A DNA stretch of 64,000 bases from Pseudanabaena sp. (lineage in GTDB: Bacteria; Cyanobacteriota; Cyanobacteriia; Pseudanabaenales; Pseudanabaenaceae), in the NCBI GenBank assembly GCA_003249015.1, contig QBLS01000019.1, forward strand, positions 22,565-86,564. Direction: 5' to 3'. Shown one piece after another: positions 37,113 through 46,440 of this stretch. The notes under the pieces are model-generated. The model had not been told where the DNA came from and searched no databases. It saw nothing but the letters and a program-made list of their open reading frames with translations. Each line of letters starts with the position of its first letter. Positions within the stretch are counted from its first letter, which is position 1. A program made the position numbers and the translations under genes.

Positions 37113-37940
37113 CTAGGGCATTCTTAACAGCCTAATTTGGGCAATGATAAAAATGGCGGGAATGATTCGCCCGTAATTAGTAGCGATCGCCCTCCATCCC
37201 AGATCGGCAAAAAACAAGCCCCACAGAGCAGGCGTAACCACCGAAAAAACAGCCCGCGCCGCCGTGTACTGAGTTGCTGCAATGGTCATTCCCCGTTTAG
37301 CGATGTATGTACCCACATAGGCATTAATCCGCGTGGCGATCGCTGTGCCGCCTGTCTTCAAAACTTCATAACCAACTTGATAGGATGCAAAGTGCCAAGC
37401 AATTTGTTTTGCCAATGTATTTAGTACTGCTGAACGCAATACCGTACTGACGGCGATCGCACTACCTCCCTTAACTAAAAGACTCATGGGGTTACGCTGA
37501 GCGTCAAGGGGTAGGGACTTTTGCAGATCTGATTCTGTAAGAGCAGTTTGCAGAGATTCATCAAGATGAGAACGCTCTTTAGGTGGTAGTTTTTTCCAAG
37601 AATTATTGATCAAGTTAAGAAATAGCTCGGATTCAATGTCCTCGATATTTTGGTTTTTGGAATATTTAATGTTGAGGTGTTGGCAAACTCTCTCTAAAAC
37701 TTGGCGATAACTTACATTACTAGTCTGGCGACGTAAAACCGTAAATCCATCGGCAGCCAAAAATCTGAATCGCTTTGCGATCGCGCCTATTAATTCATCA
37801 CGATCCCAGCTTTGCAATTCTTGAACTGGCGGACTAGCAACGTAGTCAAGTGGATTAAACTTGCGCCTAAACAGGATATCTGCTATTTGGTGTAGCTCAT
37901 CGTTAGTCGCTAACTCCAAAACATCGCTTAATTCATCCAT
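37113..37940 (-). CDS. YaaW-family protein (function unknown)
   Basis: About 275 residues from ATG 37940; an in-frame GTG at 37949 is an alternative. The N-terminal half is soluble (ATNDELHQIADILF, RDELIGAIAKRFRFLAADG). The C-terminal half is Ala/Gly-rich and hydrophobic (GGSAIAVSTVLRSAVLNTLAKQIAWHFASYQ, WGLFFADLGWRAIATNYGRIIPAIFIIAQIRLLR), the layout of YaaW-like proteins. The function is not established. Membrane association is likely. Confidence 0.65.
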   Translation of the reverse strand: MDELSDVLELATNDELHQIADILFRRKFNPLDYVASPPVQELQSWDRDELIGAIAKRFRFLAADGFTVLRRQTSNVSYRQVLERVCQHLNIKYSKNQNIEDIESELFLNLINNSWKKLPPKERSHLDESLQTALTESDLQKSLPLDAQRNPMSLLVKGGSAIAVSTVLRSAVLNTLAKQIAWHFASYQVGYEVLKTGGTAIATRINAYVGTYIAKRGMTIAATQYTAARAVFSVVTPALWGLFFADLGWRAIATNYGRIIPAIFIIAQIRLLRMP

Positions 37941-38105
37941 TGCAATCACTTATTTATCAAGGAGTAGTCTAGATAGGATGTTGTGAATCGCGATTTCGAC
38001 GCGATTCACAACATCTTATACCAATTCACAAAAGTGTAAATACGCTTTTGTGAATTAAAAACTAAACCCAGTATGGGTTTGGATAGCGATTACTCTTTTT
38101 ATTGA

Positions 38106-38801
38106 CTAAGTTTGTTGGCTTTGCAACTGCTCTATTTCTCGGATCACCCTAGTTTGACTAGATAAGAGGTGCTTACGGATAGCTGCTAGGGCATACTCCG
38201 AATCAGACTGCGCGATCGCCTCGTAGATATAGCGATGTTCTGAGCAAATATCTAAAACTTTAAGGTTTTGCTGCACTGTTTGCATTCTTAGTAAAGCCAT
38301 CTTGTCAAACAACTGATCAAGCAAAAGTGCTAACCAAGGATTGCCCGAACATTCCGCGATCGCACGATGAAACTGATAGTCAATATGCAGCAATTGATAA
38401 CTTGTTAACTGGTTTGGCTGTTGCTCAGTTGCCTTTTCCGCCTGTTGAATAGCCATCTCAATTTTTGCCAATTGTTCTAAATTAGGGTTATTACAGGCTT
38501 CTGCAACCGACTCTTGTTCTAAAACTAGACGACACCGATATAAATATTTAGCATCAGCAGTTGAAAAACTGATTACTCTAAGATTGCCATTTTCGTCAAC
38601 GACAACTAGCTGCTCCTGCTGCAACTGTTGTAAAGCTTCACGAATTGGGGTGCGACTTACCTGTAGTTTTTCTGCAATCTGCGTTTCGATGAGACGCGAT
38701 CCTGCTAAAAGTTCTCCAGACAAAATAGCCGAACGTAAAACCTGATAGGTCTGTTCTCGAAGAGACTGCGATCGCTGTAGAGGTCGTGGTGAAGATAGCA
38801 A
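38106..38801 (-). CDS. GntR-family regulator with FCD domain
   Basis: 231 residues from an unusual TTG start at 38801, supported by AGGAG 11 bases upstream (38813-38817 on the + strand as CTCCT) and the lack of any later in-frame Met before the DNA-binding helix. It has a winged helix LAGSRLIETQIAEKLQVSRTPIREALQQL and a C-terminal all-helical FCD ligand domain (YQFHRAIAECSGNPWL). It is divergent from the amidohydrolase/8-oxoguanine deaminase pair and so probably regulates purine-breakdown genes. The ligand is unknown. Confidence 0.9.
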   Translation of the reverse strand: MLSSPRPLQRSQSLREQTYQVLRSAILSGELLAGSRLIETQIAEKLQVSRTPIREALQQLQQEQLVVVDENGNLRVISFSTADAKYLYRCRLVLEQESVAEACNNPNLEQLAKIEMAIQQAEKATEQQPNQLTSYQLLHIDYQFHRAIAECSGNPWLALLLDQLFDKMALLRMQTVQQNLKVLDICSEHRYIYEAIAQSDSEYALAAIRKHLLSSQTRVIREIEQLQSQQT

Positions 38802-39336
38802 GATGAACCAATCTCCTAAAGAAATGCATCTGTGGGTTTTTATTAATTCTAAGCACTCTTAAGTTGTAAGAATCGCTTAGCTCGTCATGAATTTTAGCGA
38901 TTTTGGGATAACTATAGCAACTTTAAACGAGTATTCAGACGTTGCGACTTCCCTTCGACAATTTCAGGGCAACGCGCTTAGCCATCAATATAGCTATTTC
39001 AAATAAGAGTTAGGGCTTCGACTTCGCTCAGCCAGCAGTATACGTTGGCTGAGCGAAGCGATGCACTGAGCTTGTCGAAGCGTCGAAGCCTCTTCTAAAT
39101 ACTTAGAATTGCTATATAAGCTGGTTTAACAGAGTCTAAACCCTATTTTTTTCTTATAGGTAATTCAAGACTGCTGTATGGATAGAATTATTGCATTATT
39201 ACCTTAAATTTATGTATACAGTATATTGTATTCAGTAGATAAATGTATGCAAAAATTACTGCACCCATGCAGCCTGCGTTACAGGTTTTATGCCCATTTA
39301 TTTAATAATTAATATGTTCTGAAAAATTTCTACTTT
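38802..39336. promoter_or_regulatory. Divergent intergenic region with candidate GntR operators
   Basis: It holds a long TTCGACTTCGCTCAGC-type repeat (39015-39089). Closer to the + strand gene is a cluster of TGTATAC-like boxes: TGTATACA at 39213-39220, TTGTATTCA from 39226, and ATGTATGCA near 39243. FCD-type GntR proteins often bind such palindromes. The position 85-125 bp before the amidohydrolase ATG fits control by the divergent regulator. Confidence 0.5.
39015..39089. repeat. Extended TTCGACTTCGCTCAGC-type repeat
   Basis: GCTTCGACTTCGCTCAGCCA is followed by TGGCTGAGCGAAGCGATGCACTGAGCTTGTCGAAGCGTCGAAGC, a longer variant with two nested closing arms. Confidence 0.8.
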
Positions 39337-40575
39337 ATGATAGCGACATTGCCCAAGTTGAAAGTTAATCGCGATCGCCTCGATTTGAGTATTGCTAAGC
39401 TAGCGGAAATCGGTAAGCTTGCCAATGGTGGTGTTTGCCGCCTTGCCTTTTCAGAAATGGACATTCAAGCCCGCGAGCTAATAAAGATTTGGATGAAGGA
39501 AGCAGGGATGACGGTCAGTACTGACGCGGTTGGCAATATTATTGGTAGATATGCAGGAACAGAACTACAAGCAGCTTTGGCGACGGGATCGCACATTGAT
39601 ACAGTCCCAATCGGCGGACGCTACGATGGTTGCTTGGGCGTGCTGGCGGGAATTGAAGTGGCAAGGGTGCTTCAAGAAAATCAAACGCGGTTGCGTCATC
39701 CCTTTGAGGTAATTGTCTTTAGTGACGAAGAAAATAGTGTAATTGGTTGCAAGGCGATCGCGGGTAATGCCCCCACCGATCCCGAACGCTATCGTCGCAA
39801 GGACGGTACAGATATTCAAACCTGTTTGCAGAGAGTTGGTGGTAATTGGCACAAGTTACATACTGCCAAACGCGATCGTTCTGAAATAGCTGCCTTTATC
39901 GAACTCCATGTAGAGCAGGGAGGCGTACTAGAAGCTAATAACAAACAGATCGGTGTAGTTACGGGCATTGTTGGTCAATACCGCTATATGGTGCAGATTG
40001 TCGGTCGTCCCAACCACGCAGGCACAACGCCGATGAATATGCGAAAGGATGCACTCGTTGCGGCTTCGCAGTTAGTGCTGGCGATTAATCGCCTCGGTGT
40101 GGAAACCATCGGCGATCAAGTTGCCACTGTCGGGCATATGACGGTCTCGCCGAACGGTACAAATGTTGTCCCAGCCTTGGTGAATTTAAGTATCGATATA
40201 CGAGATCTCTCCGAGGAGAATCTGCAATATTTGATTACAGAAATTGAAAAAGAAGCGGTGGCGATCGCTGAAAATACTGGCACTGAGTTCACCTTTGAAC
40301 AAAAGCTTCATGTCTTGCCCACCCTCGCTAAACCCGAACTCATGGCAACGATCGCTGATGTTTGCAAAAAGTTAGATCTTAGCTACGACTATTTGCCCAG
40401 CCGCGCAGGACATGACGCGCAGGAGATGGGACGCTTTACCGATATGGCAATGATTTTTGTACCTAGCCGTGATGGCATCAGCCATTCTGAAGAGGAGTAC
40501 ACCTCCCCAGAGCAATGCGCTCAAGGGGCTGAAGTATTGTTGCAGACAATTTTGGCGATCGATAGGAGTTATTAG
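39337..40575 (+). CDS. M20-family amidohydrolase (allantoate/N-carbamoyl amino acid hydrolase type)
   Basis: 412 residues. Metal ligands of the family are visible: GSHIDTVPIGGRYDG (His, Asp), FSDEENSVIGCKA (Glu-Glu), IELHVEQGGVLE (His) and SHSEEEY near the C-terminus. A dimerisation lid domain contains RPNHAGTTPMNMRKDA. It hydrolyses a C-N bond in allantoate, a ureido acid or an N-carbamoyl amino acid; the exact substrate is open. It precedes the 8-oxoguanine deaminase gene, consistent with stepwise purine degradation. Confidence 0.88.
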   Translation: MIATLPKLKVNRDRLDLSIAKLAEIGKLANGGVCRLAFSEMDIQARELIKIWMKEAGMTVSTDAVGNIIGRYAGTELQAALATGSHIDTVPIGGRYDGCLGVLAGIEVARVLQENQTRLRHPFEVIVFSDEENSVIGCKAIAGNAPTDPERYRRKDGTDIQTCLQRVGGNWHKLHTAKRDRSEIAAFIELHVEQGGVLEANNKQIGVVTGIVGQYRYMVQIVGRPNHAGTTPMNMRKDALVAASQLVLAINRLGVETIGDQVATVGHMTVSPNGTNVVPALVNLSIDIRDLSEENLQYLITEIEKEAVAIAENTGTEFTFEQKLHVLPTLAKPELMATIADVCKKLDLSYDYLPSRAGHDAQEMGRFTDMAMIFVPSRDGISHSEEEYTSPEQCAQGAEVLLQTILAIDRSY

Positions 40576-40732
40576 CTTTTAGCGATTAGTCGTTAGCTAA
40601 TAGCTTTTGATTTATTTTTTTCTTGCCAATCATTTTTGTAACCAATTATCAAAAAAGCTAACGGCTAATAGCTAATAACAGCCAAAATCCCACCCATCAC
40701 AAAAAAAGCTAACCGCTAAAAGCCAAAAAACT
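40576..40732. repeat. AGCTAA-rich repeat between amidohydrolase and deaminase genes
   Basis: Several near-copies of TTAGC(T)TTTAGCGATTAG and its inverse (AAAAAGCTAACGGCTAATAGC; AAAAAGCTAACCGCTAAAAGC) fill this gap, forming inverted and direct repeats. This kind of decayed intergenic repeat may be a remnant of a small mobile sequence. Confidence 0.55.
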
Positions 40733-42100
40733 ATGCCCACACTCCTAGTCAAAAATATTCATACCCTCGTTACGATGGATCGCGATCGCCGTGAGTTGAA
40801 AAATGCGGCGATTTTTGTCAGAGATCAGGTGGTTGAGCAGGTGGGGTTGACATCAGAATTGCCCGATACTGCCGATGAGGTTTTGGATTTAGGCGGTAAA
40901 CATGTTGTGATGCCTGGGATGGTGAATACCCATCACCATTTTTATCAAGTTCTTACTAAGGTGATTCCTGCCGCCCAAAATTGTAGTCTCTTTAATTGGT
41001 TGCAAACCCTCTACCCGATTTGGGGCAATCTCAATTCTGAGGCGATCGCTATTAGCGCTCAAATGGCGGCGGCGGAACTGATTTTGTCGGGCTGTACTAC
41101 TGCCAGCGATCATCTGTACATATATCCCAACGATTGCCAACTCGATGATGAAATCGCAGGGATTAAAGAAATTGGAATGCGATTCCATGCTAGTCGCGGC
41201 AGTATGAGCCTTGGTGAGAGCCAAGGTGGACTCCCGCCCGATCGCCTCGTCGAAAAAGAAGCGGATATTCTCAAAGATTCGCAAAGGTTAATTGAGACTT
41301 ATCATGATGCCGATCGCTTCTCGATGTTGCGGATTACCCTTGCCCCCTGCTCCCCCTTCAGTGTTACCCCCGACCTGATGCGCGAATCTGCAAAAATGGC
41401 GCGTTCCTATACCAGTGTGCGCTTACATACCCATCTTGCCGAAAATAAATCCGATGTCGATTACAGTCTTGCTAAATTTGGCAAAATTCCCGCCGACTTT
41501 GCCGAGTCAGTGGGCTGGCTCGGTGATGATGTCTGGCACGCCCATTGCGTCAAGCTTACTGATGACTCGATTCAGAAATTTGGGCGTACAGGTACAGGCG
41601 TGGCACATTGTCCTTGTAGCAATATGCGCCTTGGCAGTGGCATCGCGCCGATCCGCAAAATGCTCAATCATGGTGTGCCTGTGGGACTAGGGGTGGATGG
41701 CTCCGCATCCAATGACACAGGAAATCTATTGCAGGAGGCAAGAACTGCTTTTTTATTGGCGCGAGTAAACGAATGCGACCCGACATCCATGAGTGCAAGG
41801 GAAATTTTAGAAGTCGCCACCATCGGCGGCGCAAGGGTGTTGGGACGGGATGACATTGGCGCGATCGCCCCTAATATGGCGGCAGATTTTATTGCTTTTA
41901 ATATTGACCAGTCACAGTTTGCTGGCGCACAGCATGATCTGGTTTCAGCTTTGATTTTCTGCCCACCGCCTGCTGTGGATTACAGCTTTATTAATGGACG
42001 CAAAGTCGTTGATCAGGGTCAGCTAACCACCCTAGATTTGCCAATACTGATCGAGAGGACTAATAAAATTGCACGAAAGTTAGTCGAAAATCTGAGCTAA
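40733..42100 (+). CDS. 8-oxoguanine deaminase-like amidohydrolase
   Basis: 455 residues, amidohydrolase superfamily. Metal ligands: VNTHHHFYQ, RLHTHLAENK, WHAHCVKL and GVDGSASND. The segments ALTL-like NWLQTLYPIW and GCTTASDHLYIYP are characteristic of the 8-oxoguanine/isocytosine deaminase subgroup (converting 8-oxoguanine to urate). It is cytosolic and probably co-transcribed with the upstream amidohydrolase. It may also accept related aminopurines or triazines. Confidence 0.85.
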   Translation: MPTLLVKNIHTLVTMDRDRRELKNAAIFVRDQVVEQVGLTSELPDTADEVLDLGGKHVVMPGMVNTHHHFYQVLTKVIPAAQNCSLFNWLQTLYPIWGNLNSEAIAISAQMAAAELILSGCTTASDHLYIYPNDCQLDDEIAGIKEIGMRFHASRGSMSLGESQGGLPPDRLVEKEADILKDSQRLIETYHDADRFSMLRITLAPCSPFSVTPDLMRESAKMARSYTSVRLHTHLAENKSDVDYSLAKFGKIPADFAESVGWLGDDVWHAHCVKLTDDSIQKFGRTGTGVAHCPCSNMRLGSGIAPIRKMLNHGVPVGLGVDGSASNDTGNLLQEARTAFLLARVNECDPTSMSAREILEVATIGGARVLGRDDIGAIAPNMAADFIAFNIDQSQFAGAQHDLVSALIFCPPPAVDYSFINGRKVVDQGQLTTLDLPILIERTNKIARKLVENLS

Positions 42101-42108
42101 GTAATCTG

Positions 42109-42155
42109 CCCAAGGAGTAAGTGGCGGCGCTTTGCGCCGCTACTTACTCCTTGGG
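42109..42155. repeat. Palindrome, GC-core family
   Basis: CCCAAGGAGTAAGTGGCGGCGC, loop TTT, inverse with one mismatch, after the deaminase stop. It is a probable terminator. Confidence 0.85.
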
Positions 42156-42200
42156 TTTTAATTTGTCTTAATACAAGTGCCTATAGCTATAAATAATAAA

Positions 42201-42235
42201 AAATAATAAAAATGGCATAGCCATTTCTATTATTT
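42201..42235. repeat. Hairpin repeat, ATGGC-core family
   Basis: AAATAATAAAAATGGC, loop ATA, inverse with one mismatch. Confidence 0.8.
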
Positions 42236-42370
42236 GGTACCAAATATTTCTGTCCATAAACTCTGAGAAAGCCCCACAGACTGCTGTCCCATTACATGAT
42301 GGTTATTAGCTATGGTATTCATAGATAAATACTTATGAGTATAGGTATTTTCATTTAGACTATTCTTTGC

Positions 42371-42400
42371 AATAATCATAGAAATTTAGCTATGATTATT
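42371..42400. promoter_or_regulatory. Inverted repeat AATAATCATAG upstream of ndhF3
   Basis: Perfect 11-bp arms (42371-42381 and 42390-42400) separated by 8 bp, centred about 35 bp before the ndhF3 ATG. A second, smaller dyad CTATG-GTATT-CATAG lies at about 42311-42325. It is A/T-rich with LysR-type T-N11-A character. The low-CO2 NDH-1 genes are known in other cyanobacteria to be controlled by the LysR-type regulator NdhR/CcmR, so these are candidate operators. Confidence 0.5.
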
Positions 42401-42420
42401 TAAAAATTAATAGAGTTTAT

Positions 42421-44256
42421 ATGATAAGCAACTGGCTAGACAATATCTGGCTGATTCCCTGCTATTCCCTGCTTGGGGCAATGTTGTCAGTCACTTGGTT
42501 CCCTGCAATTACTCGTAAGACAGGGCCCAGACCAGCGGGATACGTCAATATCCTGATGACATTTCTCTCCTTTGTTCATGCGATCGCCGCCTTGATCGTT
42601 GCTTGGGGACAGCCAGCCTACGCACTATCCTTTCCTTGGTTGGATGTGGGCGGGCTAAGCTTCACCATTGACCTCCAGATCTCTGCTGTGAATATCGGTG
42701 CGATCGTCCTGATTGCAGGGCTGAATCTGCTTGCCCAGATCTATGCCGTTGGTTATATGGAAATGGATTGGGGCTGGGGTAGATTCTTCGCCCTCTTAGC
42801 TTTGTTTGAGGCAGGGATGACTTCCTTAGTTATTTGTGATTCCCTCTTCTTTAGCTATGTAATCTTGGAGATTCTGACCTTAGGAACCTATCTGCTAGTT
42901 GGTATTTGGTACAACCAGTCATTAGTGGTCACAGGGGCGCGGGACGCTTTCTTGACCAAGCGAGTTGGCGACTTGTTTCTGTTGGTAGGTGTTGTCGGAC
43001 TACTGCCACTAACGGGGACTTGGAACTTCACGGAGCTAGCAGTATGGGCAAAGACCACTGATGTAAATCCCATCACGATTACCTTAGTTACTTTGGCTTT
43101 GATGGTGGGACCAATGGGTAAATGTGCTCAATTTCCATTACATCTCTGGCTAGATGAAGCAATGGAAGGTCCTTTGCCCAGTACGATTTTGCGGAATTCG
43201 GTAGTTGTGGCAACGGGGGCTTGGATCTTGATTAAGCTTCAGCCGCTAATTGCACTGTCACCTTTCACCCAACAGGCAGTAATTGCGATTGGTGCGGCAA
43301 CTGCCCTTGGTACGGTTTTAATTGCGATCGCCCAAATTGATGTCAAGCGATCGCTATCCTATCTGACTAGCGCTTTTATGGGCTTAATCTTCATCGCTGT
43401 TGGTACTGGTGAGATTTTTAGTGCCTATAGTTTGATCTTGGCTCATGCCTTGGCGATCGCCCTGTTACTGATGTCCGTTGGTAGCATTATTTCAAATAAC
43501 ATTAGTCAAGACTTGACACTGATTGGTGGTCTATGGAAACGCCGCCCCATCTCTGGTCTATGCTTTTTGATCGGGACTTTGGGTTTAATTGGCTTCCCTC
43601 CTTTTGGCGGATTCTGGGCAATGGTAAACCTGATTTCTCATCTTTGGGAAAAGAATTTTGACCTAGCCGAATTATTACTATTAATTAATGGATTAATCGC
43701 CTTCAGTTTAATGCGTGTCTTCGGTTTAATTTGGGGCGGTAAACCCAAACAAATGACTGAAAGATCCGTAGAACCACTCTGGCTGATTGTTTTACCAATG
43801 ACGATCTTGGCAGGACTGGTCTTACATACGCCCCAATTACTTACTAGCTGGGGCATGATTGCGGACTGGTCAGTTTTAACAAGTCCTGACGCGCTGTTGC
43901 TCTTAGGTTCCAGCACTGTGGGATTAGGCACGGCTGCCTCTCTCTATCTCAATCAAAAAGTCAGCAAGCCGATTCAGTTGCCCTTGACTAGCCTGCAAAA
44001 CTTTTTTGCCTACGACTTCTACACACCTAAACTTTACAAGGTTACAATTGTCGGCTTAGTTGGCGGCATCTCTGAGAGGATGTTTTGGTTTGATCGCTTT
44101 TTCGTAGATGGGGTTGGCAACTTTTTCGGATTAGCTACTCTTTTTAGTGGTCAAAATCTCCGATACAGCACCTTTGGACAGTTACAACTCTATGCCCTGA
44201 CGATCATGATCGGCATTGGTGCTCTATTACTACTACTTTTTAAACCAACTTTCTAA
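42421..44256 (+). CDS. ndhF3: NDH-1MS complex subunit NdhF3 (inducible CO2 uptake)
   Basis: 611 residues, a highly hydrophobic proton-translocating antiporter-like subunit of cyanobacterial NDH-1. Landmarks are AVGYMEMDWGWGRFFALLALFEAGM, TKRVGDLFLLVG, GKCAQFPLHLWLDEAMEGPLPST and IAQIDVKRSLSYLTSAFMGL. The order ndhF3-ndhD3-cupA-cupS, not just similarity, supports the F3 assignment over F1/F4. It sits in the thylakoid membrane and energises CO2 hydration at CupA. Expected to be induced by low CO2. Confidence 0.9.
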   Translation: MISNWLDNIWLIPCYSLLGAMLSVTWFPAITRKTGPRPAGYVNILMTFLSFVHAIAALIVAWGQPAYALSFPWLDVGGLSFTIDLQISAVNIGAIVLIAGLNLLAQIYAVGYMEMDWGWGRFFALLALFEAGMTSLVICDSLFFSYVILEILTLGTYLLVGIWYNQSLVVTGARDAFLTKRVGDLFLLVGVVGLLPLTGTWNFTELAVWAKTTDVNPITITLVTLALMVGPMGKCAQFPLHLWLDEAMEGPLPSTILRNSVVVATGAWILIKLQPLIALSPFTQQAVIAIGAATALGTVLIAIAQIDVKRSLSYLTSAFMGLIFIAVGTGEIFSAYSLILAHALAIALLLMSVGSIISNNISQDLTLIGGLWKRRPISGLCFLIGTLGLIGFPPFGGFWAMVNLISHLWEKNFDLAELLLLINGLIAFSLMRVFGLIWGGKPKQMTERSVEPLWLIVLPMTILAGLVLHTPQLLTSWGMIADWSVLTSPDALLLLGSSTVGLGTAASLYLNQKVSKPIQLPLTSLQNFFAYDFYTPKLYKVTIVGLVGGISERMFWFDRFFVDGVGNFFGLATLFSGQNLRYSTFGQLQLYALTIMIGIGALLLLLFKPTF

Positions 44257-44281
44257 TATTCCTTTTAACCTTCTTAAATCT

Positions 44282-45868
44282 ATGCCCAATATCCTCAGTG
44301 CTTTAATTTGGCTGCCTGTGATCGGGGCGTTAGCGATCGCTCTATTACCTAAAGATCAATCAAAAAAGGGAGCGATCGTTGTTGCCAGCGCGATCTTAAT
44401 ACTAGATGCAGTTCTGTTAAGACTATTTAATACCGATAGCGTTGCCTTCCAACTATCGGAAAATCTGCCTTGGTTGGAAAATATCGGCTTAAACTACAGC
44501 CTTGGTGTCGATGGACTATCACTGCCTCTGGTGATTCTCAATGGCTTTATCACTTGGCTGATTATTTGCTTTTGTGAACGCCAAATCAAGGAACGGATCC
44601 AACTCTTTCAAGTGTTGATGCTCTTGATTCATGCAGGCGTAAGCGGCGCAATTTTATCGACTAATACACTTCTATTTGTTCTATTTTACGAAATTGAACT
44701 AATTCCCCTTTACCTAATTATTGCTGTATGGGGCGGAGCGCAGCGCAGTTATGCCGCGACTAAGTTTCTCATCTTTACCGCTGTATCAGGGGTTCTGGTT
44801 TTAGCTGGTTTCTTAGCTTTAGGATGGTTGACCGCCGATCCTACGCCAGTTTTTGACTATACCACTCTACAAACTATCTCTTTACCGATTGAAGTTCAGA
44901 TCACCCTACTACTATTGATCTTATTGGGATTTAGCATCAAAGCTCCCTTTGTTCCCTTTCATACTTGGCTCCCTGACACCTATGTAGAGTCCACCACGCC
45001 CACAGTGATGATGCTCGGTGGTGTTGTTGCCAAATTGGGAACTTACGGACTGTTTCGTTTTTGCATTGGTTTATTTCCTGAAGCTTGGACGCTGCTATCT
45101 CCCTACATTGCGCTCTGGGCAGGTTTAGGGGTTTTGTACGGTGCGATGGTGGCGCTCGCTCAGCACGACATCAAACGCATGGTTGCCTATAGTTCTATCG
45201 GTCACATGAGCTATATTCTGCTTGCCGCCGCCGCCGCTACTCCTTTGAGCCTGATTGGTGGAATTGGACAAATGGTTAGTCACGGGTTAGTGCTAGCCCT
45301 GCTCTTCTATCTAGTCGGTGTGGTCGAAGAGAAGGTCGGCACAAGAGACCTTGATGTTCTCAATGGACTATTAAATCCTCTGCGTGGCTTACCAACTACC
45401 AGTGCCTTATTAATCTTGGGAGGTATGGCAAGTGCTGGCATTCCAGGAATGGTGGGCTTCATTGCTGAATTTCTTGTCTTTCAAGGTAGTTTTGCCAAGT
45501 TCCCTATTCCCACAATTTTCTCGATTATTGGCACAGGCTTAACGGCTGTTTACTTTGTGATTCTGCTCAATCGTACTTGTTTTGGCAAACTAGACAACGC
45601 AACAGCCTACTATCCCAAAGTTAGTGGTCTGGAACATCTCCCTGCGGTTATTTTGACAGCAATCATTGTATTTCTGGGTATACAACCCACTTGGCTAACC
45701 CGTTGGAGCGAAAAGACAACTGTGATAATCAGCGATCGCTTGCCGATTGAAGTAATTGCTAATGAAAATCTAGGCAATGATGTTGCGGCGCTTAGTACCG
45801 CGCCATCACTCATAAAACCCTTGACCTATGAGAAAATATCTTTAGCATTTACCCAAGATGTCCCATGA
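44282..45868 (+). CDS. ndhD3: NDH-1MS complex subunit NdhD3
   Basis: 528 residues from ATG 44282, 26 bp after ndhF3; the frame is open upstream into ndhF3 but that part is not expected. Landmarks are LNYSLGVDGLSLPLVILNGF, CFCERQIKER, FYEIELIPLYLIIAVWGG, KAPFVPFHTWLPDTYVESTTPTV and LAQHDIKRMVAYSSIGHMSYI. It is a proton-pumping membrane subunit partnering NdhF3. Its stop codon overlaps the start of the Uma2-family gene (ATGA). Confidence 0.92.
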   Translation: MPNILSALIWLPVIGALAIALLPKDQSKKGAIVVASAILILDAVLLRLFNTDSVAFQLSENLPWLENIGLNYSLGVDGLSLPLVILNGFITWLIICFCERQIKERIQLFQVLMLLIHAGVSGAILSTNTLLFVLFYEIELIPLYLIIAVWGGAQRSYAATKFLIFTAVSGVLVLAGFLALGWLTADPTPVFDYTTLQTISLPIEVQITLLLLILLGFSIKAPFVPFHTWLPDTYVESTTPTVMMLGGVVAKLGTYGLFRFCIGLFPEAWTLLSPYIALWAGLGVLYGAMVALAQHDIKRMVAYSSIGHMSYILLAAAAATPLSLIGGIGQMVSHGLVLALLFYLVGVVEEKVGTRDLDVLNGLLNPLRGLPTTSALLILGGMASAGIPGMVGFIAEFLVFQGSFAKFPIPTIFSIIGTGLTAVYFVILLNRTCFGKLDNATAYYPKVSGLEHLPAVILTAIIVFLGIQPTWLTRWSEKTTVIISDRLPIEVIANENLGNDVAALSTAPSLIKPLTYEKISLAFTQDVP

Positions 45869-46437
45869 CCGCTCTCACCACAAACCACCTCTCTTTTGAA
45901 GATTATTTGCAATGGGAAGAACAGCAGGAAGAGAAGCATGAATATGTAAATGGAACTATCTATGCAATGGCTGGTGCTACGGAAAATCATGTTGCGATTA
46001 CTGACAATTTCACTGCAATATTGCGATCGCATCTTCGTGGTAATCATTGCAAAGCCTTTTCCTCAGACATGAGGGTTAACATTGCAGCGAAGCTGATCTA
46101 TTACTATCCTGATCTCCATGTAACTTGCGATGATCGCGATCGCCTCACCAAAAGCTATAAATCCCATCCCTGTCTAATTATTGAGGTGCTATCAAATTCC
46201 ACCGAAGCCAAGGATCGCGGCGTGAAGTTTGCTAACTATCAAACCATTGAATCCTTACAGGAATATGTACTAATCAGTCAAATAGAACCAAGGATAGAAG
46301 TTTTTCGCCGTAGCGATCGCAAATTTTGGATATTACAAACCTATATCGCAGGAGAAGATTTGGAATTACAAACTATTAATCTCACGATTCCCCTTAGCTC
46401 TATTTACGAAGATATTGAATTTGAAACTGAGGTATAA
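45865..46437 (+). CDS. Uma2-family PD-(D/E)xK nuclease-like protein inside the NDH-1MS operon
   Basis: 190 residues. Uma2-fold signatures: LQWEEQQEEKHEYVNGTIYAMAG at the N-terminus, GNHCKAFSSDMRV, YYPDLHVTCDD (active-site Asp), PCLIIEVLSNSTEAKDRGVKFANYQ (active-site Glu) and LQEYVLISQ. These proteins are extremely abundant in cyanobacteria with no settled function. The gene starts on the ndhD3 stop (ATGA) and ends 4 bp before cupA. The first nine bases, ATGACCGCT, are identical to the first nine of cupA, suggesting insertion into the operon. Confidence 0.85.
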   Translation: MTALTTNHLSFEDYLQWEEQQEEKHEYVNGTIYAMAGATENHVAITDNFTAILRSHLRGNHCKAFSSDMRVNIAAKLIYYYPDLHVTCDDRDRLTKSYKSHPCLIIEVLSNSTEAKDRGVKFANYQTIESLQEYVLISQIEPRIEVFRRSDRKFWILQTYIAGEDLELQTINLTIPLSSIYEDIEFETEV

Positions 46438-46440
46438 ACT

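Noticed and set aside
44216..44281. N-terminal extension of NdhD3
   Set aside because: The extra residues overlap the ndhF3 3' end and do not resemble NdhD; ATG 44282 gives the family's start.
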